The notes beneath the pieces are model-generated. The model saw nothing but the letters and a program-made list of their open reading frames with translations. It was not told where the DNA came from and ran no database searches. From NCBI GenBank assembly GCA_032622095.1, contig CP136061.1, positions 20,218,991 to 20,282,990 of the forward strand: a stretch of 64,000 nt of DNA. The letters run 5' to 3'. The stretch is from Siphonodentalium dalli. Taxonomy: Eukaryota; Mollusca; Scaphopoda; Gadilida; Siphonodentaliidae. Position numbers and translations under genes: made by a program. Below, piece by piece: positions 12,238 to 22,659 of the stretch (the first letter of the stretch is position 1; the number at the start of each line of letters is the position of its first letter).

Positions 12238-12694
12238 AGTAGCGATGGCATATTATGTGTGACAATTTATTATGGTGGAGTTTGGTGACAATTTGTCGTC
12301 AAAATTATGTGCCATAACTAGACATATTGCCCGCTGAGTTTTCGCACAATGGGTCGACTGGGCCAATTAACCCATTGCGTTTCGCCATGCAAGGTAGATT
12401 TCTACTCATTATGTTTTGCTGCGTTGTATTCTCTACGATATATATATATATATAACATTATCATGTGGGCCGATGAACTGTTGGAGGAAATGCAGCTGGT
12501 GGAAAGTATCTGAAATAAACAACGCGAACTATACAAGGACCAAAACAAGAAAAAGTCGGATTGTAACGAACTTTGGACTCATTGTGCGAATATGCAGCGG
12601 GAGACATGAGTAGCTATTGCATATTAATTACGACGACCAATTGTCACCAAACTCCACCATAATAAATTGTCATACCTACTATGCCATCGCTACT
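12238..12694. mobile_element. MITE with about 60-bp terminal inverted repeats
   Basis: The left end gtagcgatggcatattatgt continues to tggtgacaatttgtcgtc and is inverted at 12630-12693. The interior contains a further small inverted pair (caatgggt / aacccattg, about 12346-12398) and an (AT)n run near 12440. There is no ORF. Confidence 0.8.
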
Positions 12695-13148
12695 GTGGTA
12701 CGTGCATGCTATAGAATGTGATAAGAACTTCACATAGGTTGCACACTTAAGGTGTTGTTGCGGTCAAAAGTTATAGGATTTTTAATGCCAGTGTCAACAT
12801 GAACCGATTCCAGAGATAAGCAGAGATAATCGCATTTAAAGACAAACAAATCAGCTAAATTCTGAATAAATATACACCACTATATGTCCAAATTACAAAA
12901 GCACATTAATAGACACAAACTTCACTTTATGCTACTTTTTGTCGACAGAGTAGAACTATAAACAAATGTGTCAAAAACAAAACTCGATCATAATTTTTTA
13001 TTTTTTACATTTTTTGTATATATTATGTATTTACACAGTATTAGAAATCCCGACTTACGACTGGTTATGATATAGCGGATCACATTATGATCGGCTACAC
13101 ATGGATTGGTACATTGATACTGCTTGTGAATACATAAATAATACTTGC
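12695..13148. other. Intronic sequence with a MITE-end relic
   Basis: Positions 13045-13086 (aatcccgacttacgactgg..atcacat) match one terminus of the TGTGAC MITE family seen at 4401-4859. The rest is unrecognised. Confidence 0.5.
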
Positions 13149-13253
13149 TTTTATCACATGGCGATATATTTGTAATCCAGCCCGGGTAACAGCTGCATGT
13201 CCCGTTCGCAGAGTCACAACACCCGTGTCCACAGTCTATTCCATCGCAGACAT
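13149..13253 (-). CDS. EGF-like domain exon (first)
   Basis: This 105-bp exon reads VCDGIDCGHGCCDS, then NGTCSCYPGW and PCDK: six EGF-spaced cysteines, with CSCYPGW the usual C-terminal signature. It begins after an acagatacag acceptor in phase 1. The matching phase-1 end is followed by GCAAGT, so the intron would be of the minor GC-AG type; with that donor the exon is exactly the length of its sister at 7130-7234. The preceding micro-exon supplies the G that completes the first codon as Asp. The domain is clear; the GC donor is an inference from homology and phase. Confidence 0.75.
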
Positions 13254-13740
13254 CTGTATCTGTAAGTGTTTATATATAACCTTATATGTCATATAAATGG
13301 TGCAGTAATTCATGTGCACGGAATAGATTATTGTTGAGTGGTATAGTCTAGTCTCCCGCAAAATTAGATAATCACATATATGTGACACGGGAAAAAATAT
13401 ACTATATATTTTGAGAACTACGTATATATATAATTATATAAATATATGTGTATATTTGTCCTCTATAGACTCGAAAACGGCTGCACCGATCGAGACCAAA
13501 CTTCCCATATATATACATGTAAGGGTAAAAACTCCCAGTCACAAAAAACGGCACTGTGGGGTTAATCGCGTTGATAGTTAAAGAACATTCGTATCCGCAG
13601 TGTCGTTGATAAAGAGCGTATGCGTGTAATGTGATTCTTACGTCTGGGTCCGGGCGTGAGCGTGACTGTATCCAGACATAAGCGTGTTGTGTGATTCTTA
13701 CGTACTTAGGGCTTCCTAAGAACGGGGGAGATTTTACTAG

Positions 13741-14086
13741 ATGTTAGGATTTTGCGATTTTCTTGTTCAGATTTCAAAATTTTCGCACACCGGGCCGAAC
13801 CATGGTCGGCCCGGTGTGTCATTGTCCCATCCACATGGCCAATACAAAACTGCTAATTAGTTTAGCAAAACAATATTTTACTACATTTGGTCAAACTTGT
13901 AGACATAAATGGTCATCAGTTGAAGAATTTTCCAACCTGAGGGGAGCATGAGGTTTGAAATTTCCAACACTATAGGAAAGCTTCAGTTGAGGCCAGTCTA
14001 GATGCTAGGATTTGCGATTTTCTTGTATAGTTTTCAAAATTTTCTCACACCGGGCCGAACAACCATGGTCGGCCCGGTGTTTCCTG
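13741..14086. repeat. Duplicated hairpin module (two copies about 260 bp apart)
   Basis: Two copies of a block (13741-13829 and 14002-14083) carry ttgcgattttcttg, then caaaattttc, then a hairpin whose arms are caccgggccga / tcggcccggtg around a ccatgg-type loop. The arms are perfect while the surroundings have diverged. Confidence 0.8.
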
Positions 14087-14235
14087 GTCTGTTGTCGGTA
14101 GCTGTGTGCATTTGTCTGGAATTATATCACTAGTTGTTTTTTTGGGGGCAATTTTCAGGTTAAAATATCTTAATGTTCTCATACTGGGAAAATAGAAGCA
14201 TGGCTTATGAATATATAGGAAATTAGGCCTGAGCA

Positions 14236-14412
14236 TGAGGTACAAGGGGGGGGTGCAAATGGAATTATGCAAAAAGTAGTGTTGGTGCGATTCCGACTCA
14301 AGGGGGGGGGGTGTTGCAAATGGGATTATGCAAAAAGTTGTGTTGGTGTGATTCCGACTCAAGGGGGGGTTGCAGTTGGAAATTCCCAAGGTGGACACCC
14401 CCCCCCCCCAGC
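14236..14412. repeat. About 65-bp tandem repeat with poly-G runs
   Basis: Three units share tgcaaatgg(g)attatgcaaa, aagt(t/a)gtgttggtg and gattccgactcaa followed by a run of 7-10 G. A long C run (about 14399-14411) closes the block. Confidence 0.8.
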
Positions 14413-14469
14413 GGAGACCCTCTAGCCACATCCGTGGGCACATGTAGCTCATATATATAAACTATTCTT

Positions 14470-14937
14470 TTAACCATTTCAGTGCCAGGGGCCGATTTCA
14501 TCGGCCCTAATTTACGGTCTGTAAAATCGGCCCTAAAACAATTTTTTTTTTAAATTTGATTTATTTTTATTTTTGGTTGAATTTTTGTTGGTATGCTTAA
14601 GCATGCTATAGCGAATTTAAAAACAAACTGGATAAAACCTTAGGGGCATGTTATAACTCCAAACTATCACCAAGTATGTAAAAAAATAGTAATAATTTTG
14701 ATGCCCATGAAAAACGTAAGATTCCCTGGCACTAAACCTACAAAATAAGTCTGTTAAATATAAGAAAAAATTATAAAAAATTGTAAAAAATAATAACAAA
14801 TGATGAATAATTGTTAGGCCAATGCATTCTCTTATATATGCGAGGCGACCTATGGTCGACTCGCATATATAAGAGAATGCATTGGCACAGGGTATATGGG
14901 TTGATACAAAAATCGGACCCGGCACTGAAAGGGTTAA
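14470..14937. mobile_element. piggyBac-type MITE (TTAA target sites)
   Basis: The element is flanked by TTAA at 14470-14473 and 14934-14937. Its ends read CC(a)TTTCAGTGCCAGG and its inverse, matching the TTAA-CCYTTT rule of piggyBac transposons. It contains the window-wide 69-bp palindrome at 14818-14886. Relatives are at 15485-15722 and 31742-32011. It has no transposase. Confidence 0.85.
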
Positions 14938-15455
14938 ACTGAGAATAATTAGTCAGTAAATGCAAGCTATGTAACCTGGAAACAGGAGACGAATTCCACA
15001 TTATCCTTAAATGTCAAAAATTGAATGATCTTAGGAAGAGACACATCGAACCATACTACTATAACAGGCCAAACACGATGAAACTAAACGCACTTTTCAA
15101 CACTAAGAAAGGTAGAATATTGGCCCATTTGACTCTCTTTATCAAAAAAGCCCTCAAATTTTGCCAGGAACACCCTGGTGCTTAACTATGGGCCAAGCTA
15201 AACAATTACATATCCTACAATATGGGCATACTATATTCCCAAGTTATCCCAACCCCATTAGAACCACCACAACACCACGCCACAATTTCCCACCCCTCCC
15301 CAAACCCGCGCATGCGTCACGTATTTTATGTATTACCATGCTCTGTATATACATGTAGCTTCAACATCATAACATTCATAACAACATAAGCTAATAAAAT
15401 CGAATCGTATCGTATATCGTATCGTATCGTATCGTATCGTATCGTAGTATAGCAC
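14938..15455 (+). pseudogene. LINE 3' end with (ATCGT)n tail
   Basis: From about 14957 the plus strand reads CKLCNLETGDEFHIILKC, then IEPYYYNRPNTMKLNALF and KGRILAHLTLFIKKALKF, the CCHC-like C-terminus of a CR1/L2-type LINE. A 3' untranslated stretch of about 200 bp follows and ends in a pentanucleotide (atcgt) microsatellite at 15402-15453, as such LINEs often do. The piggyBac-type MITE at 14470 abuts its left edge. Confidence 0.65.
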
Positions 15456-15484
15456 CACGAACAGAGGAGCACCTGGTAATTTCT

Positions 15485-15722
15485 TTAACCCTTTGAGTGC
15501 CAGGGGCCGATCTCATCGGCCCTAAACCTACAGAATAAGTCTGTTAAAGAATATAAGGATAAATTATTAAAATTGTAAAAAATTGTAAAAAAAAAAACAA
15601 AACAAAAACAAAAATTGTTAGGCCAATACATTCTCTTATGGTCGACTCGCATATATAAGAGAATGCATTGGCACAGGGTATATGGGTTGATACAAAAATC
15701 GACCTGGCACTCAAAGGGTTAA
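15485..15722. mobile_element. piggyBac-type MITE, short variant
   Basis: TTAA occurs at both ends (15485-15488, 15719-15722) with CCCTTTGAGTGCCAGG inverted at the other end. The internal palindrome (15622-15672) has lost part of one arm. Confidence 0.88.
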
Positions 15723-16170
15723 AACATATGAATCTTCATGGAGATGTGATAACCAGGTGTCTTCAAAATCTTAGTCTAACCCACTATCTTGATTTATACA
15801 TCTGGGTGTAAAACTAAATTTACGTCTTTTATTCTTCGCGAATTAATGTGTTTATGATGTTCATGTTTTGATCCCAATAAAATATATTGGGGAAAAAAAC
15901 TAACAAATGTCAATTCCGAACCACGTCGACTGTACGATTTAAAAATGATAACGTTTGTAAATAAATAAATACTTATTTATTGGTGCCATTTGGTGGGACA
16001 AATTAATCACGATAACCAAAAATGACAGTAACTCTGATAAGGTGAGCCAGTTCTTATAATCCATGTATAACAATGACTGTTGTGATGACATTTGGAATAA
16101 TATGAAAATACGTGTAACGCTTTGAGTAAGAGCATTCTTTATTCCGACCAAATGTCCACGACAGAGGCTT
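15723..16170. repeat. Relic arm of the 23.7-28.4 kb inverted-repeat family
   Basis: This segment follows the order of 27960-28330: 'tcttcatg.agat.tgata', 'ttcg.attaatgtgtttatg', 'aataaataaatacttatttattgg', 'gacaaggtgagcca..cttat' and 'gaaaatacgtgtaac'. The flanking 15455-15484 (agaggagcacctgg) also belongs to the family. It is diverged and interrupted by the MITE at 15485. Confidence 0.65.
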
Positions 16171-16439
16171 CACATCAATTTAACCTCAGGCTGGACAACG
16201 ACGAGCAACTCTGGTATAAAATCATATATAACACCGGTATAAGCATACATTAACCCATTATAATCATACCTAGACCTGGATGTATCCCATATAAATCCGG
16301 TAATAAATAAATCCAGTATAATCAGATATAAACCAAGTATAATCATATTTATCACATAATTAAACCACAAAACCGACTTCATAAATATTGGTAAGACACA
16401 CGTGTAATATTAGCGCGTGCGATGACGTCACGCCATTAT

Positions 16440-16680
16440 TTCAATGACTTTGGATCGCTGAAGTTTATTATTGTTGTTTTCGATGAATACTTCGCGTGTA
16501 TTTGATTATGTTATAAAAGGTGTCTCAAACTCGTTCTATTGTATACGTAATTTATTCTACGACTCGTTGTGAATCAAATTTATCAAACTCGTTTCATAAA
16601 ATCTTTTTCCCAATATAACTCGTTGGAGATCTTCTATATATATAAACCAAGTACAATCCTATATAAACCAGGTTGGTGAA
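16440..16680. repeat. Dispersed 'actcgttgtgaatcaaat' repeat
   Basis: Blocks such as cgactcgttgtgaatcaaat, 'tcaaactcgtttcataaaatct' (split) and 'aactcgtt.gagatc.tctatatata' recur at 30500-30650 and, inverted in part, at 35880-35980. Its class is unknown. Confidence 0.6.
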
Positions 16681-16769
16681 TACTAGTCCTGCAGTGTGTC
16701 AGTGTAGATACCTGACATACCAATGTTTGACTGGCATTACATTAGTGTTAACATAGCAGTATTACTCAC

Positions 16770-16797
16770 CTGGACACAGCTCACAGTTTGGTAATTC
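16770..16797 (-). CDS. 28-nt micro-exon linking signal peptide to EGF modules
   Basis: Between a strong acceptor (ctttcattgtag) and a consensus donor (CAG|GTGAGT) lie 28 nt that read ELPNCELCP in phase 0 and leave one base (G), so the exon is phase 0 to phase 1. This is the transition needed between the phase-0 signal-peptide exon at 22295 and the phase-1 EGF exon at 13253. A short Cys-containing linker fits a secreted protein. Support comes from splice signals and phase only; there is no domain to confirm it. Confidence 0.5.
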
Positions 16798-16828
16798 CTA
16801 CAATGAAAGAATACCCGATTATCACATA

Positions 16829-16963
16829 CAACGAGTCCTCAGTTTATAGCGGAATTTACAAAACGAGTCCAGTAAATTAGGTCTGGGCCGAGCCTTGGTG
16901 AGGTCCGGACCTAATTTACTGGACGAGTTTTATAAATTCCGCTATAAACTGGGGACGAGTTGT
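16829..16963. repeat. About 63-bp arm inverted repeat
   Basis: The arms 16829-16892 and 16901-16963 share agtttatagcggaattta, 'cagtaaattaggtc' and neighbouring blocks around a short GC-rich loop. It is probably a small foldback MITE and lies 30 bp upstream of the micro-exon acceptor. Confidence 0.85.
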
Positions 16964-17179
16964 AGATTATATTTATTACATGATCCAAAAACTCGACAAA
17001 AAATACTTAAATCAACAAATGGGACGCGAAACTAACATCGGCTTCTATAAGGGTACGTTCATACGCTGGCAAAATTGCACTGCAAACTGCAAAAATGCCA
17101 TGCCCAATGGTCGTTTTGTTAGCTGGCATTTTTGCATCCTGCCGACTAGCTCGTGCTCCGTCGTGGCTGGCTGACAACA

Positions 17180-19620
17180 TTCAACGACGATTTGTGATAA
17201 CCACAGTGTATAAACGGTACAAACATTTAATCGGAAGTTGCTTTCGAAAAGACGAAAAATTCTATTTTTAGAACGTAAATGTGACAGAAATATCATAACA
17301 ACACCACAAAATCCATTTTTCAGACCGACACACGGTTGCACCACAGCTATAAACGTAATTATATATTGTACATACACATTTGCCGATCGTAAGCGGTCTC
17401 CATTTAATAGATAAAAACGGCCTTTCATCACTTCAGAATTGTTTTTTTTTTTCGCAAACATTTGCACTTCAAATGTCATTTTAACACATATCCAGCATCT
17501 GTCGGAAATCCCACAATATTGCAACGGAAAGGCCGTTGTGTGTGCAACATATGCTTGTCCTTGTCGGTAAACACTGAATTGTTTTGAGACACATGCGGTA
17601 AGATCGTTCGAGTTGCAGGAAATTTGCTTCTGATAGCTGATACCACATCTCGCAGCCATATAAAGCTTTTGGGAGTGCAAGATGCTTTAGTATGATCAGT
17701 TGAGATATTGGCGATAGTTATTTGCGGTGGCCGACCTGCATGCACCGAAAAAGGTTTTACGCATTAGTTCACATGCTCTATCTATATTTGGTTGACGGTC
17801 GGACTTCTGGTTTTGGGGTATCCCAAGATGTACCACGCTCTCCACTTCTTTGAGTTTGTTTTCGCCTAGTTTCCACATCGAGCTGTCTCGTGCTTGCCTT
17901 GGGTGGTACGTTTTTGGCCCGAAGACAACTACCTCGCTTTTGGAAAAAGAGTACTCGAAGTTCCAGGTATACTGTAGTTGTGATATGTGTTTAGCATGTT
18001 CTTCAAGCCCCCGTCAGAGTAAGATAACAAACATATATCATCGGCAGTGGTGGGGCAACTGCAAGAGACAGCGTCGATGTGGAGACCTTCTGGGGCGTCG
18101 GATAAAGTAGCTAGAAGGTCATCGATATAGACAAGGTATAGAAAATGTGACACGATGTCACCTTGTCTAGTCCCTTGTTCTACATCGAGTGATTCTGAAT
18201 GAAGACCGTTGTATCTCACAACACTCTTCATGTCGGTGTACATGTCAGCAATAACTCTGAGTATATGTCCCGCGAGACCTTTTCTGTACAATTTATATAT
18301 CAAGCCATCATGCCAAACGCGATTGAAAGCCTTTTTTTGAGTCTAGAAAAGCGGCATATACTACAGAGTTATTACTGAGTGCAAACTCTATACTTTCCTG
18401 CAAAAAGAAGGATGTTACATTGCACCCGACACCCTTCTGGAAGCCATTTTGAAGTTTGTTCGGGAAATTTTGAAAGAGCGCCGAGTCAGTGTAGAAGCCT
18501 ATCGAGGAGAATTGTTTCAAATAATTTATAAGTGACAGGCAACAATGTGACTGCCCTGTGGCTATCCGGATTTTCGATAGGCTTTGGGTCCCCTTTATAG
18601 ATAGGGACTATTACCCCAACTTTCATGTCCCGGGGTATGAACTCAAAGTCCAGCATGGACGAAAATAACTTCCCAAGGACATCATATAATTTGGGTGGAC
18701 TGTGTATCAGATGCTCATTCACGATCTGAGTGAGGCCTCCAGCTTTCTGCTTTTTGAGCTTGTGAATACAGGACCTAATTTCATTGGAAGATACGGGGTG
18801 ACATAATTCAAAATCAGATACTAAGTTCACAGTATTGCGAGTTTTCAGCTGTTTGACAGTGTTTCCGATGTAAGCTTCAAACTTGGGATTACCGTGGTTG
18901 CCGCTTTTAAAGAGATTTTGGAAATAGCCCCTCCAGCCAGTAACGATATCCTCAGGATCCCTGCATATGAGGTCGCCGAATTTCATTTCAGAGCCTTGGT
19001 TAATACCATATTTTGTATTGCTCTTTATGGCTTTCCAGAAAGATGCCTGGTCATATTGTGCATAATATTCAATTCTTTTCTCAGTTTGAACTTTAAGGAA
19101 TTTGACTGATGCTCGATGGCATCGACGAAATTGACGTTTGGAATCCATATAAGCACGAAAACATTGATTAGGTAGGTCTGTTGGACGCCCTTTAGATATC
19201 CAGAACCTCCTGCATTGTCGCATACGTTTATGAAGAGCTTTCAAATCAGCATTCCAATATGATTTAACGTTGCGTTTGTGTGTCCTTCTATGACTTGCTT
19301 CCTTTGCAGCATTGATGAGGATGTCAATCACCATGGTGTATAAAGCAACAATGTCGGATTTACTGGATATCGTTGTGTTCAACAGACCGAGTTCGTGTTC
19401 TACAGCCGACTGGTAAACGATAACAGCTTTGACCATGGAACAAATGCTATACTATTTATATTATCGTCACGGGGCAGTCTTGATATATCAAGGGAAATTG
19501 AGCACTCTCTAATTACTCTGCCGGGTCAAAAACCAATGACCCCAATAGATCTGCAAGTTATTTCTTATGATCATATACCAGTACATTTTAATAGAACATT
19601 AATAATTTGAACAACTTTTC
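17180..19620 (-). pseudogene. LINE ORF2 (CR1/L2-like reverse transcriptase), broken
   Basis: Minus-strand frames carry, in order: the linker before RT (FWKAIKSNTKYG, 19.0 kb); KVGVIVPIYKGDPKP and RAVTLLPVTYKLFE (18.6 kb); LQNGFQKGVGC with FLDSKKGFQ (18.4 kb); VEQGTRQGDIVSHF (18.2 kb); a decayed ADDICLLSYSD catalytic motif (18.0 kb); then LPKALYGCEMWYQ and LERSYRMCLKTIQCLP (17.5-17.65 kb). At least three frameshifts break it. In an intact element this enzyme copies RNA at the target site. Endonuclease sequence between 19440 and 19620 is only faintly visible. It lies downstream of a matching ORF1 on the same strand. Confidence 0.8.
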
Positions 19621-19923
19621 AAAACTACCATAACAATTGTAAGTAACATTTATTTTTCAAATTCCAACAGTGTCGCCCAATAACACGATTGGCTTTAAGT
19701 GACGTACGTTTTCATCGTTTTTTGTGAAGTGGAATGCATGAACACGATTGGCTTTAAGTGACCGTCGTTGAGTGGTTTCCGGCCGAAGGCCGGGTATGAT
19801 GGTCGGACTGCAGTGTGCAAGTCTCTTCACCCTTCCTTGGTTTTTTCCGATGAAAATCGAACAGTTTGGCTGTCGTAGGTGCTGTGGTTGGATGCAAGGC
19901 GGCGAAAACGTGGTGGAGGAGTC

Positions 19924-20661
19924 TTAGCGGCGGTTGTTTTGTTTCTTTCTATTTCTCTTTCTCTTTTTTGGCGGTGGTTCGGATGGTGATGTTTGCAAAC
20001 TTGGAGTCGGACGATTAATGAGCTTTTCGGTTTCGGCTTGTATTAAATCGGCTTTTCTTAATGCTTCTTGTGCTCTCGCTAAAACTTCCATTAAGTTCTT
20101 TTGTCTTTCTTCTTTTTCGGAGTCGGGTGTGTCGTCGGAGTCGCAGTCAGAGTCGGAATCAGATGTGTCGTCGGGGTTGGAGTCAGATGTGTCTTCGGAG
20201 TCGGAGTCAGATGTGTCTTCGGAGTCGGATGTATCTTCGGGGTCGGATGTTGGTGCTTCGTTTGCTGTAGGAGAGGCAGGTGAAGACTCCGGTTCGGTGT
20301 AATCCGGCGTCTTCGGGTTGAAAAATGAGATGTCCGCGTCTATCCGTGGCGATGGAGAGTCCATTACCACTTCGGGCGGTGCATCGATCTCGGCTGCGCG
20401 GGAGGTGTCGCCTGGTGTGGCATCAGTCGATTTCCTCTTTTTCCACGCAGCCAATCTCTCTGTGTCTCTCTTTTTCCTGGATGGAGTCTTTTTCGTTCGC
20501 TTCTTCCTGGCTGGTTTGGTAGTTTCCAGACCTCTCCCGGTAGAGAGCCCTGATAAGTGATTTGCCGGGCAGGACTGGAAGTCCAAAACCAACTGGTATC
20601 CGCCTTTGTGTGCATGGAGTGACCAGCTCACACAAGGCGCGACATGCATGGAGTCCAGCAT
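19924..20661 (-). CDS. LINE ORF1-like basic protein with acidic S/D/E repeat
   Basis: This frame of about 245 codons starts at MLDSMHV and has three parts: an N-terminal stretch with HAHKGGYQLVLDF; a Lys/Arg-rich block RKKRTKKTPSRKKRD at about residues 75-90; and a long Asp/Ser/Glu-rich low-complexity region (EDTSDSDSEDTSDS type). A basic tail KKRKRNRKKQ closes it. The 'kkTPSRKKRD' pattern recurs in ORF1-type proteins of invertebrate retroelements, where such proteins bind RNA. It sits just 5' of the broken RT on the same strand, so I read it as ORF1 of that LINE. It is uninterrupted, but a MITE inserted at 20685 has severed its 5' side. Codons further upstream (MHWHRALLLG) come from that MITE and are not original. 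Confidence 0.5.
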   Translation of the reverse strand: MLDSMHVAPCVSWSLHAHKGGYQLVLDFQSCPANHLSGLSTGRGLETTKPARKKRTKKTPSRKKRDTERLAAWKKRKSTDATPGDTSRAAEIDAPPEVVMDSPSPRIDADISFFNPKTPDYTEPESSPASPTANEAPTSDPEDTSDSEDTSDSDSEDTSDSNPDDTSDSDSDCDSDDTPDSEKEERQKNLMEVLARAQEALRKADLIQAETEKLINRPTPSLQTSPSEPPPKKRKRNRKKQNNRR

Positions 20662-20684
20662 TGTTGTGATAGCATTCGGGATTA

Positions 20685-21084
20685 TTAACCCTTTACCCAA
20701 CAGAAGGGCCCTGTGCCAATGCATTCTCTTATATATGCGAGTCGACTATAGGTCGCCTCGCATATATAAGAGAATGCATTGGCTTAACACATTAAAAATT
20801 ATAAAATTGTTAAAGAATGTAAGAAAAAATGGTAAAAAGTGTTAAAAAAAGATTTTTTTTAGGCCAATGCATTCTCTTATATATGCGAGGGGACCTATGG
20901 TCGACTCGCATATATAAGAGAATGCATTGGCACAGGGCATAACTGTAACTATCACAATGTGGTCAAGGAGCCGGTTCCAATGATATCCATATGTGTATGG
21001 TTCTATTGAGACAGACCGAAGATATTTTAGGCTGTTGAATCTTTATTTGGCCGGTTTTGGCCGGTTTGTTGGGTAAAGGGTTAA
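20685..21084. mobile_element. piggyBac-type MITE with two palindromes
   Basis: TTAA at 20685-20688 and 21081-21084 flank inverted ends CCCTTTACCCAACA / TGTTGGGTAAAGGG. Two copies of the 69-bp palindrome lie inside (20715-20783, 20863-20931). The ends differ from the CAGTGCCAGG family, so this is a second TTAA family sharing the palindrome. It is inserted at the 5' side of the LINE ORF1. Confidence 0.87.
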
Positions 21085-21263
21085 GTGACGTACGTTTTCA
21101 TCGCTTTTTATGAAGTATCAACATCAGTTGTAGTCTGATGAACTTCGGAAACATTCGTGATTTGTACTGATTCTTATGGAAGCTAATCGTGTGAATACAG
21201 ATGGTGTGTGATTACATAAACGCGGAGGGCAGCTGAGATGAGGTGTACAAATTATAAGTTATT

Positions 21264-21366
21264 CTTGTGGATTGACGGTAACATGGTGTGACATTGGCGG
21301 CTTGGAGTTGAACATAGGCTCCATGCCGTCAATCTCACACCATGTTACAGTCAATTCACCACAAAA
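21264..21366. repeat. Inverted repeat, about 37-bp arms
   Basis: ggtaacatggtgtga on the left and tcacaccatgttac on the right are part of arms 21264-21300 and 21328-21366 around a 27-bp loop. It resembles a small foldback element. Confidence 0.75.
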
Positions 21367-21704
21367 ACGTATATGTTCTGCCGACAGTCCTGGTAATTCT
21401 TAGAAATTTTACATTTACTCCGAAGAATGATCAGCAGAAAATGTCAAAATCTCTCAATAACGTTGTTTACCGTAAATGACATCATGAAAAAAGCAGGCCG
21501 CGAGAGACGATGAAACGATTGTCTTGGTTTTCCTTACGTTGACGGCTCGAGACGTGAACATGGTATATGTTGCGCGGCTCTATGTGACCAATCAATCTTA
21601 CTGGAGGCGGAACATATAACTGTTCTTTTTTTTTTAGAAAGGTGCTAATTTTAAACTTTAAACTATGACGTGTATTGCGTTGTATTTCATTATTACAGCA
21701 TATA

Positions 21705-22160
21705 TGTGTTCCCGCCATATCAAATCCAGTCGTAAGTCGGGATTTTTTTACCCTGTGCCAATGCATTCTCTTATATATGCGAGTCGACCATAGGTCGCCT
21801 CGCATACATGTATATAAGAGAATGCATTGGCCTAACAATTTTTTCTTGTATTCTTTAACAATTTTATAATTTCACCCATACAGAGCCCCAGACAAACATG
21901 AGCAGACGACACTCTTCTATATGCTTCTATATATGTGTGGGGCTCCCTGCAGGGTAATGGATGTTTTTTATTTTATGTCCTAAAAATTGTAAGAAACATT
22001 TATTTAAAACAAATGATAAAAAATTGTTAGGCCAATGCATTCTCTTATATATGCGAGGCGACCTATGGTCGACTCGCATATTTAAGGGAATGCATTCATT
22101 GCATTGGCACAGGATAAAAAAAATCCCGACTTACAACTGGATTTGATATGGCGGGTCACA
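21705..22160. mobile_element. TGTGAC-family MITE, inverted orientation
   Basis: It has the same terminal repeats and centre as 4401-4859 but flipped, with palindromes at 21757-21831 and 22031-22108. The latter carries a small duplication (attcattgcattgg). Confidence 0.88.
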
Positions 22161-22294
22161 TGTATGTAATATGTTTCATATTGTGTAAAATTTAGACCGG
22201 CCATCAACATTCATTATAGATTGTTTGTATATATGTTCTGCATTGTTCTACTTTAAATGGTAGGTTATGCAATACAGCATTCATTCATACTCAC

Positions 22295-22384
22295 ATCTCC
22301 ATCGCTACTCTCGTCTGATGAGTCAACTAGCACAAACTGGCCAAGTACGACAGCGACCAAAGCGGAAAAGAAAAGTTTCAGCAT
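22295..22384 (-). CDS. First coding exon: signal peptide of the EGF/SRCR protein
   Basis: ATG at 22384 (context gacaagATG) opens 30 codons beginning MLKLFFSALVAVVLGQFVLV: a basic residue, a hydrophobic core of about 16 residues and a plausible cleavage region. An acidic SSDESSDGD stretch follows. It ends at a GTGAGT donor in phase 0, which fits the phase-0 acceptor of the micro-exon at 16797. A 3' splice-like ttttgtag at 22413-22420 could mark an upstream 5'-UTR intron. This is consistent with the protein entering the secretory pathway. I infer it belongs to the same gene from strand, order and phase. Confidence 0.6.
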
Positions 22385-22452
22385 CTTGTCGGCACGTTAT
22401 TCCGTCTGCGATCTACAAAATAAGGACGTATGACAGTATAATGACACGGACA

Positions 22453-22601
22453 TACCACAGTTGTTGGAAATTTGTGTCAAAAACCCCCGAAAACAAATAT
22501 CCCCACCCCTACTTACTATATAATTGTCAATTATATAGTAAGTAGGGGTGGGGATATTTGTTTTCGGGGGGTTTTGACACAAATTTCTAACAACTGTGGT
22601 A
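22453..22601. mobile_element. Near-perfect foldback MITE with TA flanks
   Basis: The arms of about 70 bp (CCACAGTTGTTGGAAATTTG... and its inverse) meet at a tiny loop near 22530. TA dinucleotides flank both ends, as with Tc1/mariner-type MITEs. It lies about 40 bp upstream of the putative first-exon acceptor of the EGF/SRCR gene. Confidence 0.82.
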
Positions 22602-22659
22602 CAGTCAATCGATCCGCATATCATTGTCAGATATATTCTTAATTGCGGATATTATATAC

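Noticed and set aside
20662-20724. N-terminal extension MHWHRALLLGKG of the LINE ORF1-like frame
   Set aside because: These codons come from the inserted TTAA-flanked MITE, not from the original ORF.
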